From Paenibacillus agri (lineage in GTDB: Bacteria > Bacillota > Bacilli > Paenibacillales > Paenibacillaceae), in contig NZ_JABWCS010000191.1 in NCBI RefSeq assembly GCF_013359945.1, positions 1 through 64,000 of the forward strand: a stretch of 64,000 bases of DNA, written 5' to 3'. The notes beneath the pieces are model-generated. The model had not been told where the DNA came from and made no database searches. It saw only the letters and a program-made list of their open reading frames with translations. A program made the position numbers and the translations under genes. This document shows positions 38,217-48,068 of this stretch, piece by piece. How positions within the stretch are numbered: position 1 is the stretch's first letter; each line of letters opens with the position of its first letter.

Positions 38217-41200
38217 TTAATCTACTCCGACTTCTGAGCCTTCCAAGTTGAGGCTGAGCTTGTCGCCTGACGTATCGTCCTCATCATCCAGTTCTTTCAT
38301 CTCGATCTCCTGCTCATCACCGCTCAGGATTTTAACATCCATACCCAGTGACTGCAGTTCCTTGATCAATACTTTGAACGACTCAGGAACGCCTGGTTCA
38401 GGTACGTTCTCGCCCTTGACGATGGATTCGTACGTTTTCACACGGCCGACCACGTCATCGGATTTCACAGTCAGAATTTCTTGCAAGGTATAAGCGGCAC
38501 CGTAAGCTTCAAGCGCCCACACTTCCATCTCCCCGAAGCGCTGACCACCGAACTGAGCTTTACCACCCAGCGGCTGTTGCGTAACGAGAGAGTAAGGTCC
38601 AGTAGAACGAGCGTGAATCTTATCATCAACCATGTGCGCCAGTTTGATCATGTGCATGACGCCGACCGTAACTTCACGCTCAAAGCGTTCTCCAGTCCGG
38701 CCATCATACAGAACGGTCTTACCATTACGCTGCATGCCTGCTTCTTCCATAGTGTCGAAGACGTCATTCTCACGCGCACCATCGAATACCGGTGTAGCGA
38801 TGTGAATACCAAGACGCATAGCAGCCATACCGATATGCACTTCGAGCACCTGCCCGATGTTCATCCGCGATGGAACGCCCAGCGGGTTGAGGACAACCTG
38901 TACTGGCGTACCGTCCGGCAAGAACGGCATGTCTTCTTCTGGCAGGATACGGGCAACGACACCCTTGTTACCGTGACGTCCGGCCATCTTGTCACCTTCA
39001 GAAATCTTACGTTTCTGAGCGATGTACACACGAACCAGCTGATTCACACCCGGTGGCAGCTCATCGCCGTTCTCGCGTGTAAATACTTTAACGTCAACGA
39101 TAATACCATCACTACCGTGAGGAACGCGCAAGCTTGTATCACGAACTTCACGTGCTTTCTCACCAAAGATTGCATGTAGCAGGCGTTCTTCAGCTGTAAG
39201 CTCCGTTACACCCTTAGGTGTTACTTTACCCACGAGAATGTCGCCAGCACTGATTTCCGCACCGATGCGGATGATGCCGCGCTCGTCTAGATTGCGCAAT
39301 GCTTCTTCCCCAACGTTTGGAATATCACGAGTGATTTCTTCAGGTCCGAGCTTCGTGTCACGGGCTTCGGATTCGTATTCCTCGATATGGATCGAAGTGT
39401 ATACATCCTCTTTAACCAGTTTTTCACTCAGCAGGATCGCATCCTCGTAGTTGTAACCTTCCCAAGTCATGAACGCAACAACTACGTTGCGGCCAAGAGC
39501 CAATTCGCCCATTTCTGTGGAAGGTCCGTCTGCCAGGATATCACCTTTCTTAACAACGTCACCTCTCTTAGCCAGAGGACGTTGATTAATGCAGGTACCT
39601 TGGTTCGAACGCATAAATTTGTGTAATTTATATTTAACGATATCGCCTTTAACTTCTTTGCCTTCGACACTCTCGACACGGCGCAGCCAAATTTCATTGG
39701 CAGAAGAACGTTCGATGATACCGTCATATTTGGAAACGATACATACGCCTGAATCCTTGGCAGATTTATGCTCCATTCCTGTACCCACGAGTGGAGCCTT
39801 TGGAATAAGCAGCGGAACTGCCTGACGTTGCATGTTGGATCCCATCAGTGCGCGGTTGGAGTCATCGTTCTCAAGGAACGGAATGAGCGCCGTAGCGACC
39901 GATACAACCTGCTTAGGTGATACGTCCATGTAATCGACGCGGTCACTAGGCATGGATGTAATGTTATCCGAATCTTTGTTGTAACGAACGATAACCATGT
40001 CTTCTTTGAAAGAACCGTCTTCTTCCAACAGAACGTTCGCCTGTGCGACAACGTAGTTGTCCTCTTCATCGGCAGTAAGGTAATCAATTTGTTCAGTAAC
40101 CTTACCTGTCTTCGGATCAACCCAACGGTACGGAGCTTCAATAAATCCGTATTCGTTGATGCGAGCGAAGGTGGACAAGGAGTTGATCAAACCGATGTTC
40201 GGGCCTTCCGGCGTTTCGATTGGACACATCCGGCCATAGTGACTGTGATGGACGTCACGAACCTCAAAGCCCGCGCGTTCCCGCGTAAGACCGCCGGGTC
40301 CGAGTGCGGAGAGACGACGTTTGTGAGTCAACTCTGCAAGCGGGTTGGTCTGGTCCATAAACTGGGACAGCTGGGAGCTACCGAAGAACTCTTTAATCGA
40401 TGCGATAACAGGACGAATGTTGATAAGCGCCTGTGGTGTAATCGCATTAGCATCCTGAATGGACATTCTCTCACGTACTACGCGTTCCATACGGGACAAA
40501 CCGATACGGAATTGGTTCTGCAAGAGCTCGCCCACTGAACGCAGACGGCGGTTACCCAAGTGGTCGATATCATCCGTATTACCGATACCATGCAGCAAAT
40601 TAATAAAATAGCTGATTGAGGAAATAATATCAGCCGGAGTAATATGCTTGACCGCTTTGTCAATGTTACCATTGGCAATCAGCTTGATTACCCGACCTTC
40701 TTCAATCGGCGAATAAACGTCGATCGTCTGAAGCGGGATATCTTCGCTATCAAGTACTCCGCCAGTTACGCGGTAGTTCTTGTGGGCAACATCTTTCTCA
40801 AAATGCGGGATCAGCTCATCAAGCAGACGACGGTCTACCATTTGTCCTGCTTCAGCCAGGATTTCGCCAGTGGTCTCATCCACCAAAGGCTGTGCCAGAC
40901 GCTGATTGAACAGACGGTTCTTGATGTGCAGCTTTTTGTTGATTTTGTAACGACCTACGTTAGCTAGGTCATAACGTTTTGGATCAAAGAAACGTGCAAC
41001 CAGCAAACTCTTAGCATTATCTAAAGTAGGCGGTTCGCCCGGACGAAGACGCTCATAGATTTCAATAAGCGCTTTTTCCGTAGAGTCCGTATTGTCTTTA
41101 TCCAGCGTATTGCGAATATATTCATCATTACCAAGCAATTCCAGAATCTCAGCATCACTGCCGAAACCTAATGCACGCAGAAGCACAGTAACCGGAATTT

Positions 41201-41762
41201 TACGGGTCCGGTCAATCCGGACATACATGATGTCCTTCGCGTCGGTTTCGAGCTCCAGCCATGCGCCGCGGTTAGGAATTACTGTAGCGGTGTAGGTTTT
41301 CTTGGCGTTCTTATCTACTTTTGTGCTGAAATAGACGCTTGGAGAGCGAACCAACTGGCTGACAATAACCCGTTCCGCACCATTGATAATAAACGTGCCG
41401 GTCTCCGTCATCAGCGGGAAATCCCCCATGAACACTTCCTGCTCTTTGACCTCACCGGTCTCCTTATTGATGAGACGCACTTTTACCCGAAGAGGAGCCG
41501 CATATGTTACGTCACGCTCTTTAGCGTCATCAACCGTATATTTCGGTTCACCCAGGCTGTAATCAATGAACTCGAGTACCAAATTACCTGTGAAATCCTG
41601 GATCGGCGAGATGTCCTGAAACATTTCCCGCAATCCCTCTTCCAAAAACCAATCATACGATTTTTGTTGGATCTCGATCAGGTTCGGGACCTCGAGAACC
41701 TCGTTAATTCTCGCATAGCTTCGCCGAGTGCGTCGACCATACTGAACAAGATGTCCTGCCAA
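38217..41762 (-). CDS. rpoB: DNA-directed RNA polymerase beta subunit
   Basis: The 1181-aa protein has all core beta regions: the rifampicin-binding cluster [20 protein letters not shown] followed by [29 protein letters not shown], and the C-terminal [21 protein letters not shown]. The rifampicin cluster has the wild-type residues at the common resistance sites. The start is TTG at 41762 with GGGGTGAG about seven bases before it; the protein begins [18 protein letters not shown]. It has a strong own promoter and a leader of about 375 bases. Confidence 0.98.
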   Translation of the reverse strand: MAGHLVQYGRRTRRSYARINEVLEVPNLIEIQQKSYDWFLEEGLREMFQDISPIQDFTGNLVLEFIDYSLGEPKYTVDDAKERDVTYAAPLRVKVRLINKETGEVKEQEVFMGDFPLMTETGTFIINGAERVIVSQLVRSPSVYFSTKVDKNAKKTYTATVIPNRGAWLELETDAKDIMYVRIDRTRKIPVTVLLRALGFGSDAEILELLGNDEYIRNTLDKDNTDSTEKALIEIYERLRPGEPPTLDNAKSLLVARFFDPKRYDLANVGRYKINKKLHIKNRLFNQRLAQPLVDETTGEILAEAGQMVDRRLLDELIPHFEKDVAHKNYRVTGGVLDSEDIPLQTIDVYSPIEEGRVIKLIANGNIDKAVKHITPADIISSISYFINLLHGIGNTDDIDHLGNRRLRSVGELLQNQFRIGLSRMERVVRERMSIQDANAITPQALINIRPVIASIKEFFGSSQLSQFMDQTNPLAELTHKRRLSALGPGGLTRERAGFEVRDVHHSHYGRMCPIETPEGPNIGLINSLSTFARINEYGFIEAPYRWVDPKTGKVTEQIDYLTADEEDNYVVAQANVLLEEDGSFKEDMVIVRYNKDSDNITSMPSDRVDYMDVSPKQVVSVATALIPFLENDDSNRALMGSNMQRQAVPLLIPKAPLVGTGMEHKSAKDSGVCIVSKYDGIIERSSANEIWLRRVESVEGKEVKGDIVKYKLHKFMRSNQGTCINQRPLAKRGDVVKKGDILADGPSTEMGELALGRNVVVAFMTWEGYNYEDAILLSEKLVKEDVYTSIHIEEYESEARDTKLGPEEITRDIPNVGEEALRNLDERGIIRIGAEISAGDILVGKVTPKGVTELTAEERLLHAIFGEKAREVRDTSLRVPHGSDGIIVDVKVFTRENGDELPPGVNQLVRVYIAQKRKISEGDKMAGRHGNKGVVARILPEEDMPFLPDGTPVQVVLNPLGVPSRMNIGQVLEVHIGMAAMRLGIHIATPVFDGARENDVFDTMEEAGMQRNGKTVLYDGRTGERFEREVTVGVMHMIKLAHMVDDKIHARSTGPYSLVTQQPLGGKAQFGGQRFGEMEVWALEAYGAAYTLQEILTVKSDDVVGRVKTYESIVKGENVPEPGVPESFKVLIKELQSLGMDVKILSGDEQEIEMKELDDEDDTSGDKLSLNLEGSEVGVD

Positions 41763-42137
41763 CTTTACTCACCCCTCATGTCTACTCACTTAAAAATTGA
41801 TTGCGAACCCTTGTTTGGAACCGTATAATGGAACCATAACAGCAGGATCCAGCCCTAAATAAAGAAAGGCCCTTATCGAAAATCTTCGAAAAAAGAGCGC
41901 ATTTATTTACGGCGAAAATACTCCTTATCCAGTAGATTTGCCCAAAACGTACATATTATACGTCAGCAAGCAACAGTTTATGCATTTGTCTCCACTATCA
42001 CGGCTTCAACATACCACCATAGACAATGAAGTACACTTTCGCAAAAACACGCCGTACGGCATGCGCTTGCCGGCCGACAATATATCACTTGACATTTCAG
42101 CAAACTAAAGACATGGAGCCTATCTTAATACTGACAT
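41763..42137 (-). other. Long 5' untranslated leader of rpoB
   Basis: The predicted rpoB transcript has a leader of about 375 bases with no gene. A TATAAT (about 41960) without a usable -35, a TCGA-agatt-TTCGA hairpin near 41880 and a loose GGGCC/GGGCT pairing just after it are visible. Nothing forms a convincing terminator. A second, internal promoter or a leader-based control is possible but unsupported. Confidence 0.4.
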
Positions 42138-42143
42138 TTTATA

Positions 42144-42172
42144 ATAATACCACTATCAGTATCTCATGTCAA
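42144..42172 (-). promoter_or_regulatory. Strong sigma-A promoter of rpoB-rpoC
   Basis: On the minus strand a consensus TTGACA (42172-42167) and TATTAT (42149-42144) are separated by 17 nt. It begins just after the stop codon of the methyltransferase gene. Confidence 0.85.
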
Positions 42173-42186
42173 CGGCCAAATGCCTT

Positions 42187-42783
42187 TTATTTTTGAGCTC
42201 GCAGAATTCGGTAGCCTTTGTCTTTCCCCACTTCTTCCACGAGCGAGAATAAACTCTCCAGCTTAGCCACTGCCGACGGTGAACCTTGTTTCTTCTGAAT
42301 GACCACCCACAAGCTTCCGCCTACTTTCAGGTGCTCATAAGCTTCTTCAAAGATTTGATGAACTACTGCTTTTCCCGCCCGAATCGGGGGATTGGTAAGG
42401 ATCACATCGAATTCCTGGCCCTTCACTACGCTGAGCACGTCGCTTTCCATTACCGTAACATTCCTTATCCCGTTCTGCTGCGCATTCTCGCGCGCCAGCT
42501 CAACTGCACGGCTGTTGATATCGATCATCGTTACATGCCCCTCTGGGACAAGATGTGCTGCACTGATTCCAATAGGTCCATACCCGCAGCCGACATCAAG
42601 TACAGCCGAACCATCCGGGATCTCCATCATTTCTATCAGCACGCGACTACCATAATCAATATCGCCTTTGGAGAAAACACCGGCATCGCTGGTAAAGCTG
42701 AGGCTCTTCCCTCTGAGAACGGTATTAATCGTACGTCTGTTGTGACGCACTTCGGGCTGCTGCGAATAATAATGCTGCGACAT
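42187..42783 (-). CDS. ybxB: Class I SAM-dependent methyltransferase (YbxB/RsmC-like)
   Basis: The 198-aa protein has the SAM-binding motif AVLDVGCGYGPIGIS near residue 60, an acidic motif II (MIDINSRAVELA) and the catalytic NPPIRAGK near residue 131, as in rRNA guanine-N2 methyltransferases of the RsmC type. B. subtilis YbxB occupies the same position between rplL and rpoB. The target, probably a rRNA base, is inferred. GGGAGGAG lies upstream of the ATG. Confidence 0.88.
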   Translation of the reverse strand: MSQHYYSQQPEVRHNRRTINTVLRGKSLSFTSDAGVFSKGDIDYGSRVLIEMMEIPDGSAVLDVGCGYGPIGISAAHLVPEGHVTMIDINSRAVELARENAQQNGIRNVTVMESDVLSVVKGQEFDVILTNPPIRAGKAVVHQIFEEAYEHLKVGGSLWVVIQKKQGSPSAVAKLESLFSLVEEVGKDKGYRILRAQK

Positions 42784-42843
42784 GTCGCTCCTCCCTTTTC
42801 CTTAAACCATTAAATATAAAGACATTCCCTATTCATACAGCAA

Positions 42844-42867
42844 ACCCCTTGAACATGTTCAAGGGGT
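42844..42867 (-). terminator. Hairpin after rplL
   Basis: ACCCCTTGAA (42844-42853) pairs perfectly with TTCAAGGGGT (42858-42867). On the minus strand TTTGCTG follows, a weak U tract. It may be a partial terminator lowering read-through from rplJ-rplL into ybxB. Confidence 0.6.
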
Positions 42868-42925
42868 CTTTTGTAAGCCGGAAGGAATGACTTCGCTTCC
42901 GAACGCTGTACTTGAAGCTTTAATA

Positions 42926-43285
42926 CTATTTCAATTCTACAGCTGCGCCAGCTTCTTCCAATTTTGCTTTGGTAGCTTCTGCATCTTCTTTGCTTACTTT
43001 TTCTTTGATTGGTTTTGGTGCGTTGTCTACGAGGTCTTTAGCTTCTTTCAAGCCAAGGCCTGTGATTTCGCGAACGATTTTGATAACGTTGATCTTGGAA
43101 GCACCAGCGCTAGTCAAGATTACGTCGAATTCGCTTTGCTCTTCAGCAACAGCTGCTGCTGCGCCACCTACAACAACTGGAGCTGCTGCAGTTACGCCGA
43201 ATTCGTCTTCAATTGCTTTAACCAGGTCGTTCAGTTCCAATACGCTCATGCCTTTAATTGCTTCCAAGATTGCTTCTTTACTCAT
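42926..43285 (-). CDS. rplL: 50S ribosomal protein L7/L12
   Basis: The 119-aa protein has the N-terminal dimerisation helices ([21 protein letters not shown] split), the alanine-rich hinge [14 protein letters not shown] and the factor-binding C-terminal domain with [21 protein letters not shown]7/L12 dimers form the stalk that recruits translation factors. It follows rplJ by 66 bases. Confidence 0.98.
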   Translation of the reverse strand: MSKEAILEAIKGMSVLELNDLVKAIEDEFGVTAAAPVVVGGAAAAVAEEQSEFDVILTSAGASKINVIKIVREITGLGLKEAKDLVDNAPKPIKEKVSKEDAEATKAKLEEAGAAVELK

Positions 43286-43351
43286 GATTGAACCTCCATT
43301 TTATATTTAAATTTGTTTGTGTTAATGAATTACACTGCAAAGAGCAAAGGC

Positions 43352-43855
43352 TTACGCGCTTTGTTCTTCTTTCTCAGCGACAGCTTTAACTGCAAGTGCG
43401 AAGTTACGCACTGGAGCTTGAAGCACGCTAAGCAGCATGGACAGCAAACCATCGCGGGATGGAAGCTCTGCCAGTGCCTTGATTTGGTCCGCGTCGATGA
43501 CACGTCCTTCTACTACGCCGCCTTTCAATTTCAAAGCGTCGTTTTTCTTGGCGAACTCGTTCAAGATCTTAGCCGGAGCTACTGCATCAGTTTCACTGAA
43601 TGCGATCGCTGTAGGACCAGTCAGAACTTCGTCCAACTCAGTCAATTCAGCCGCTGCAGTTGCACGGCGAAGCAATGTGTTCTTCAGGACTTGAAAGTCA
43701 ACGCCAGCTTCACGAAGCTGCTTACGCAGTTCAGTTACTTGCGCAACGTTCAAACCGCGGTAGTCCGCAACAACAGTAGTTACGCTACCTTTAAACTTAG
43801 CAGTAACAACATCTACTGCATCTTGTTTAGCTTGAATTACTTTTGCATTTGCCAA
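43352..43855 (-). CDS. rplJ: 50S ribosomal protein L10
   Basis: The 167-aa protein matches L10: [23 protein letters not shown] split, [19 protein letters not shown] and [22 protein letters not shown]10 anchors L7/L12 and represses its own operon by binding the leader RNA. The start is TTG at 43855, seven bases after GGAGGT; a GTG at 43864 overlaps that site and is unlikely. A recognisable L10 leader with an attenuator lies upstream. Confidence 0.95.
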   Translation of the reverse strand: MANAKVIQAKQDAVDVVTAKFKGSVTTVVADYRGLNVAQVTELRKQLREAGVDFQVLKNTLLRRATAAAELTELDEVLTGPTAIAFSETDAVAPAKILNEFAKKNDALKLKGGVVEGRVIDADQIKALAELPSRDGLLSMLLSVLQAPVRNFALAVKAVAEKEEQSA

Positions 43856-43924
43856 TGTATACACCTCCTGAAAATTTATGTGACGGCGTTCTATCCGAAA
43901 GAATCCGCGCCGTTCCTACGCAGG

Positions 43925-44062
43925 CATTAGAAAAGCCTCCGCAGAATCACGAAGGCTTGATAAAACGATAGTTACACGGCATGCCGGGCAACCTCTTGTT
44001 TCTATCACAACACCTCGGTAGGAAATTAAGCCTTAAGGCACCTACTGTCTACGGTAAGCATA
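43925..44062 (-). promoter_or_regulatory. L10 ribosomal protein leader with attenuator
   Basis: The minus-strand RNA contains the blocks AGACAGTAGGTGCC (44050-44037) and CCTACCGAGGTGT (44022-44010), which match the L10 leader family as I recall it; the GTAGG and CCTAC pair. Near its end AAGCCTTCG (43958-43950) pairs with CGGAGGCTT (43941-43933), followed by TTTT, forming a terminator-type attenuator before rplJ. Confidence 0.85.
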
Positions 44063-44104
44063 TTCAAGTTCAAGAATGATACCTTAGTTCGTCACAACTG
44101 TTAT

Positions 44105-44133
44105 AGAATATCAAAGATGACTACAAGAGTCAA
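44105..44133 (-). promoter_or_regulatory. Sigma-A promoter of rplJ-rplL
   Basis: TTGACT (44133-44128) and TATTCT (44110-44105) are separated by 17 nt on the minus strand, beginning eight bases after the rplA stop codon and ahead of the L10 leader. Confidence 0.75.
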
Positions 44134-44140
44134 TCCCTAA

Positions 44141-44833
44141 TTATCTGAAAGCAGTAGTGTTTACACGAGCGCTTGGTCCCATAGTGGAAGAAATCGAGAT
44201 GCCTTTCAGGTATACACCTTTAGCAGCAGCCGGTTTCGCACGGTTCAAAGCGTCGATAAGAGCTTTAAGGTTGTCATTCAATTTTGCTTCGTCAAAGGAC
44301 ACTTTACCGATTGGCGCGTGAATTTGACCAGCTTTATCGAGACGGTATTCGATTTTACCGGCTTTGATTTCTTGCACAGCCTTGGTAACATCGAATGTAA
44401 CTGTACCTGCTTTAGGGTTAGGCATAAGGCCTTTACCACCGAGCAGACGTCCCAGTTTACCGACTTCACTCATCATATCAGGTGTAGCTACGCAGACATC
44501 GAATTCAAACCAGCCTTGTTGGATTTTGTTGATCATATCTTGATCGCCTACAAAATCAGCACCAGCAGCTTCCGCTTCTTTCGCTTTTTCACCTTTTGCA
44601 AATACAAGCACGCGTTGTGTTTTACCTGTGCCGTGAGGCAGGACAACAACACCACGAACAGCTTGGTCTTGTTTACGTGGGTCTACACCCAGACGCACTG
44701 CTGCTTCAACGGTTTCGTCGAATTTTGCAGTCGCAGCCTTTTTCACAAGCTCTACAGCTTCTGAAGGCTCGTAAGTTGCTTCGCTGTTAATCAGCTTAGC
44801 AGCTTCTTGGTATTTCTTACCATGTTTAGCCAT
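44141..44833 (-). CDS. rplA: 50S ribosomal protein L1
   Basis: The 230-aa protein matches L1: [21 protein letters not shown] split, [25 protein letters not shown] split, and [14 protein letters not shown]1 forms the stalk that guides deacylated tRNA out. The frame is open 14 codons further upstream, but AAAGGAGG ten bases before 44833 and homology set the start. It is 80 bases after rplK. Confidence 0.97.
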   Translation of the reverse strand: MAKHGKKYQEAAKLINSEATYEPSEAVELVKKAATAKFDETVEAAVRLGVDPRKQDQAVRGVVVLPHGTGKTQRVLVFAKGEKAKEAEAAGADFVGDQDMINKIQQGWFEFDVCVATPDMMSEVGKLGRLLGGKGLMPNPKAGTVTFDVTKAVQEIKAGKIEYRLDKAGQIHAPIGKVSFDEAKLNDNLKALIDALNRAKPAAAKGVYLKGISISSTMGPSARVNTTAFR

Positions 44834-44913
44834 GAAATGTTCCTCCTTTGTGGTAATAGCGGAATTTCCTCCCACGTATTGCGGTCATACTCGACCATTG
44901 CATCGAATACTTA

Positions 44914-45339
44914 TTAGTCTTCGATTGTGATACCCATACTGCGGGCAGTACCTTCAACCATAAGCATAGCAGCTTCTACAGTAGCAGCGTTAAGGTCGGG
45001 CATTTTTTGCTCAGCAATTTCACGAACCGCTGCACGGTTCAGCTTAGCAACTTTTTTCTTGTTTGGTTCACCGGATCCTTTTTCTACTTTAGCAGCGATG
45101 CGAAGCAGAACGGCAGCCGGAGGAGTTTTGGTGATGAATGTAAAGGAACGATCTTCAAATACTGAAATTTCAACCGGGATGATCAGGCCAGCCTGGTCAG
45201 CAGTACGAGCGTTGAATTCCTTACAGAATGCCATGATGTTGACACCCGCTTGACCAAGCGCCGGACCTACTGGTGGCGCAGGGTTCGCTTTCCCTGCAGG
45301 AATTTGCAGTTTCACCATTTTAATAACTTTTTTAGCCAT
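44914..45339 (-). CDS. rplK: 50S ribosomal protein L11
   Basis: The 141-aa protein matches L11: [39 protein letters not shown] and the C-terminal [12 protein letters not shown]. The prolines of the N-terminal loop involved in thiostrepton action are intact. The ATG at 45339 has AAGGAGG eight to nine bases upstream; an in-frame codon at 45348 is not needed. It follows nusG. Confidence 0.97.
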   Translation of the reverse strand: MAKKVIKMVKLQIPAGKANPAPPVGPALGQAGVNIMAFCKEFNARTADQAGLIIPVEISVFEDRSFTFITKTPPAAVLLRIAAKVEKGSGEPNKKKVAKLNRAAVREIAEQKMPDLNAATVEAAMLMVEGTARSMGITIED

Positions 45340-45414
45340 GAGTGACACCTCCTTGCGTCAATAGTGGTCTTCGAACGCATTTAGCGCTCTCCCACAAGAA
45401 ACCCTTGCGTTTTG

Positions 45415-45948
45415 TTATATTTTCTCCACTTGAGTGAAATCCAACTCCAGCGGGGTTTCCCGTCCAAACATGTTAACGTGTACCTTGATCTTGCTCTTGT
45501 CAGCCAAAATTTCTTCCACGGAGCCCACAAAATTCGCAAAGGGACCAACCATAATACGTACGGATTCCTTGATTTCGAAATCAATCTTCGTCTTAGGTTC
45601 AACCATACCCATATGCTTCAGAATTTGTTCTACCTCTTCTGGAAGCAGTGGTGTAGGTTTGGAACCCGAGCCTGTCGAACCAACAAATCCAGTAACGCCC
45701 GGTGTATTGCGAACAACATACCAGGAATCATCAGTCTGAACCATTTCCACCAAAACATATCCGGGGTAAACTTTACGCATGACAGTTTTTTTCTTGCCAT
45801 CCTTGTTTACCAGTTCTTCTTCCATAGGAACAAGAACACGGAATATTTTGTCTTCCATGCCCATGGACTCAACGCGCTTTTCCAAATTGGCTTTGACCTT
45901 ATTCTCATACCCAGAATAGGTATGAACGACATACCATCTTTTTTCCAT
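45415..45948 (-). CDS. nusG: Transcription termination/antitermination protein NusG
   Basis: The 177-aa protein has the NGN domain starting KRWYVVHTYSGYENKVKANLE split, and a KOW domain with VRIMVGPFANFVGSVEEI and KVHVNMFGRETPLELDF. NusG binds RNA polymerase and, in Bacillota, promotes pausing at TTNTTT sites. It lies in the conserved rpmG-secE-nusG-rplK order, 21 bases after secE. Confidence 0.98.
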   Translation of the reverse strand: MEKRWYVVHTYSGYENKVKANLEKRVESMGMEDKIFRVLVPMEEELVNKDGKKKTVMRKVYPGYVLVEMVQTDDSWYVVRNTPGVTGFVGSTGSGSKPTPLLPEEVEQILKHMGMVEPKTKIDFEIKESVRIMVGPFANFVGSVEEILADKSKIKVHVNMFGRETPLELDFTQVEKI

Positions 45949-45969
45949 ACCAAGCCACCTGGAACCTCT

Positions 45970-46161
45970 CTAAATAATCGCTTCAATCACAGCGGAAATA
46001 CCGATGTCCAGAACCCAGAAGTAAACAGCGACAACTATAATTGTACCGACAACGATCAATGTATAGTTCTTCAATTCCTTACGACTAGGCCAGCGAACTT
46101 TTTTGAGTTCACTCCAGCTTTCAGTGAAAAAGGAAAACAAGGACTTGAAACTACGTTTCAC
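45970..46161 (-). CDS. secE: Preprotein translocase subunit SecE
   Basis: The 63-aa single-span form has an amphipathic helix with ESWSELKKVRWPSRKEL followed by one transmembrane helix (about residues 33-56). It stabilises SecY. The start is GTG at 46161 with GGGAGGTG eight bases upstream; an upstream in-frame TTG at 46179 overlaps that site. It lies between rpmG and nusG. Confidence 0.95.
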   Translation of the reverse strand: MKRSFKSLFSFFTESWSELKKVRWPSRKELKNYTLIVVGTIIVVAVYFWVLDIGISAVIEAII

Positions 46162-46182
46162 GCCGACTACACCTCCCAAAGA

Positions 46183-46332
46183 CTATCTGGTTTCGCGATG
46201 AGGAGTTTGCGAGTTACAATACTTGCAAAATTTCTTCATCTCCATGCGGTCGGGGTGATTTCGCTTGTTTTTGGTTGTCGCATAGTTTCTTTGTTTGCAA
46301 CTTGTACAAGCCAAAGTGATAATTACCCGCAT
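46183..46332 (-). CDS. rpmG: 50S ribosomal protein L33 (zinc-binding type)
   Basis: The 49-aa protein starts [19 protein letters not shown] and has the four zinc cysteines CTSC and CKYC, the zinc-dependent type. GGGAGGTG lies before the ATG at 46332; the longer open frame is not used. It is the first gene of the secE-nusG unit. Confidence 0.96.
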   Translation of the reverse strand: MRVIITLACTSCKQRNYATTKNKRNHPDRMEMKKFCKYCNSQTPHRETR

Positions 46333-46733
46333 GATGTGCACCTCCCGAAGACGTCCTTCTAACGGTAAAATTAGAAGACGCAAAATTGATCCTAAAAAAT
46401 GCCGCGAATTTAGGCCTACCTAAAACACTTTAGCATAATGTCAAGGCCTGTGTCAACGAAAGAATTGCCCTACTGCACTGGGTATTTCCGGGTGTTATCG
46501 TCACGTGATGTACCCTGCCTTTGGTCTTGTCTTTTCCACTGGTTTTCGCTGTCATCCTTATCATTATGGAGCATTCCGACTGTGAATAAACCTGTCTGCA
46601 CGGCGTTCTAGCATTTTTGCTGCAAAAGTTAAGAATCTTCCGTTCCGGCTACTATATCAGAATAAACAACCGAAAATTAAAATTCCACTAAAAAAAGACT
46701 CGTTTACCCGAGTCTCTCTTGTCCATTATATCA
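46333..46733 (-). promoter_or_regulatory. Spacer with promoter region for rpmG-secE-nusG
   Basis: The spacer of about 400 bases has two overlapping TTGACA boxes on the minus strand (46456-46451 and 46444-46439). The first reaches TAAAGT after 18 nt; the second has only a weak TAGGTA. A clear sigma-H-gene terminator occupies its right end. The middle (about 46460-46685) shows nothing I can identify. Confidence 0.5.
46688..46715 (-). terminator. Terminator of sigH
   Basis: AGACTCG (46697-46703) pairs with CGAGTCT (46709-46715), followed on the minus strand by TTTTTTTAG. It lies about 20 bases after the sigH stop codon. Confidence 0.85.
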
Positions 46734-47378
46734 TCAATTGTCACGCACTTCCAGATATCTTTCCAATTTGCGCTTCACTCGCTGTAAAGCATTGTCGATG
46801 GACTTCACATGCCGCTTCAAGTCCTCGGCAATTTCCTGATAGGAACGGCCATCCAGATAGAGCATCAGCACTTTACGCTCCAGATCACTAAGGATCTCCG
46901 CCATCTTGTCTTCCAGCCCGATGAATTCCTCCTGATTAATAATCAGCTCTTCGGGATCAAGCACCTGAGACCCACAGATCACATCCATCAGTGTCCGGTC
47001 GGAATCCTCATCATAAATAGGCTTGTCCAGAGATACGTAGGAATTGAGCGGAATATGCTTCTGACGAGTTGCCGTCTTGATCGCAGTAATAATCTGTCTT
47101 GTGATGCACAGCTCTGCAAAAGCTTTGAAAGAAGACAGCTTGTCTCCCTTGAAATCACGAATGGCTTTGTACAGGCCGATCATGCCTTCCTGGACAATAT
47201 CTTCGCGGTCAGCCCCGATCAAAAAGTAGGAACGCGCTTTGGCACGTACAAAATTACGGTATTTGTTAATTAAATGCTCCAATGCGCCACTGTCGCCACC
47301 ACGGAAAGCCTCGACAATATCTTCATCGCTTATGAAATCATACTCGGACAGCATTATTTCCTTGAGGTCGACACTCAC
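46734..47378 (-). CDS. sigH: RNA polymerase sigma-H factor
   Basis: Sigma-H directs transcription at the onset of sporulation and in stationary phase. The 214-aa protein has region 2 (NKYRNFVRAKARSYFLIGAD and REDIVQEGMIGLYKAI), region 3 and region 4 (DLERKVLMLYLDGRSYQEIAE split, then HVKSIDNALQRVKRKLERYLE). The start is GTG at 47378 with GGGGGG ten bases upstream; the ORF remains open 36 codons further, but homologues begin MSVDLKE or similar. The order rae1-sigH-rpmG-secE-nusG equals that of B. subtilis. Confidence 0.95.
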   Translation of the reverse strand: MSVDLKEIMLSEYDFISDEDIVEAFRGGDSGALEHLINKYRNFVRAKARSYFLIGADREDIVQEGMIGLYKAIRDFKGDKLSSFKAFAELCITRQIITAIKTATRQKHIPLNSYVSLDKPIYDEDSDRTLMDVICGSQVLDPEELIINQEEFIGLEDKMAEILSDLERKVLMLYLDGRSYQEIAEDLKRHVKSIDNALQRVKRKLERYLEVRDN

Positions 47379-47435
47379 CAAGAATCCCCCCGGCTGCAAC
47401 GCAAGACACATCGTTACTTCGCGAAATATACGAAC

Positions 47436-47465
47436 AGTATATATTATGTTACCTAAAAACGTCAA
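47436..47465 (-). promoter_or_regulatory. Sigma-A promoter of sigH
   Basis: On the minus strand TTGACG (47465-47460) is followed after 18 nt by TATACT (47441-47436); TATATA two bases earlier gives 16-nt spacing. It leaves an untranslated region of about 50 bases. No AbrB site can be identified by eye, although sigH of B. subtilis is AbrB-controlled. Confidence 0.65.
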
Positions 47466-47544
47466 CCGAAGTTTCCCCAAAAACAATCATGAATAGCATT
47501 ATATGGGTTTACAATGACATTTCCGGGTCAATTTCCGTATTTTT

Positions 47545-48066
47545 TCATTGCCGCCGCCAATTCTCCAGCCTGCTGCGCACATCGGGGGGCAATTTATCCT
47601 CTAGAGAATGCCTTATTGAACCAGTGCTTCCCGGCTCTATAGCTTTCTTGACTTCCTTCTGATTAGCTTCTACTTCAAGCCGTAATTCCCTTGCCGAAAT
47701 CCGCAGTGCGCCTTGCGCAAAAATAACATGCTGTTCCACAAAATCGCTGGTAGCCACATAAATCTGCCTGCGGCGGTGACTGTATTCTCCCACCAGCCGT
47801 TCGATGCATTCATCAGCGGTTTCCTTTTCCTTCGTGAAATAGACCTGAACTTTGCCCTGCACAAACGACCGTCCCAGCCCTGGAACGCGGTATGCATCAA
47901 AAACGGCGATGACCCGGCGGCCCGAATATGCCTGATAATCCGCCAGCAGATCCAGAAGCCTGTCACGCGCTTCCTGCATACCCTTCTTCGACAATGCCGC
48001 AAGGTCCGGCCAGCCGCCAATCATGTTATATCCGTCTACTAGTAGCACATCGCGCCAGTCGGCCAT
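47545..48066 (-). CDS. rae1: Ribosome-associated endoribonuclease Rae1 (YacP, NYN domain)
   Basis: The 173-aa protein has a NYN/PIN-like nuclease fold: LLVDGYNMIGGWPDL with the first catalytic aspartate, VIAVFDAYRVPG, ETADECIERLV and YVATSDFVEQ with further acidic residues. B. subtilis Rae1 cleaves mRNA in the ribosomal A site. It starts two bases after the rlmB stop, so it is likely coupled, and ends before sigH. Confidence 0.9.
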   Translation of the reverse strand: MADWRDVLLVDGYNMIGGWPDLAALSKKGMQEARDRLLDLLADYQAYSGRRVIAVFDAYRVPGLGRSFVQGKVQVYFTKEKETADECIERLVGEYSHRRRQIYVATSDFVEQHVIFAQGALRISARELRLEVEANQKEVKKAIEPGSTGSIRHSLEDKLPPDVRSRLENWRRQ

Positions 48067-48068
48067 AG

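Noticed and set aside
38430..41762. Rifampicin-resistance change in rpoB
   Set aside because: The rifampicin cluster reads with wild-type residues at the common sites (S, Q, D, H, R, S, L).
41945..41990. Second rpoB promoter around an internal TATAAT
   Set aside because: No acceptable -35 box lies 16-18 bases upstream, whereas a near-consensus promoter exists at 42144-42172.
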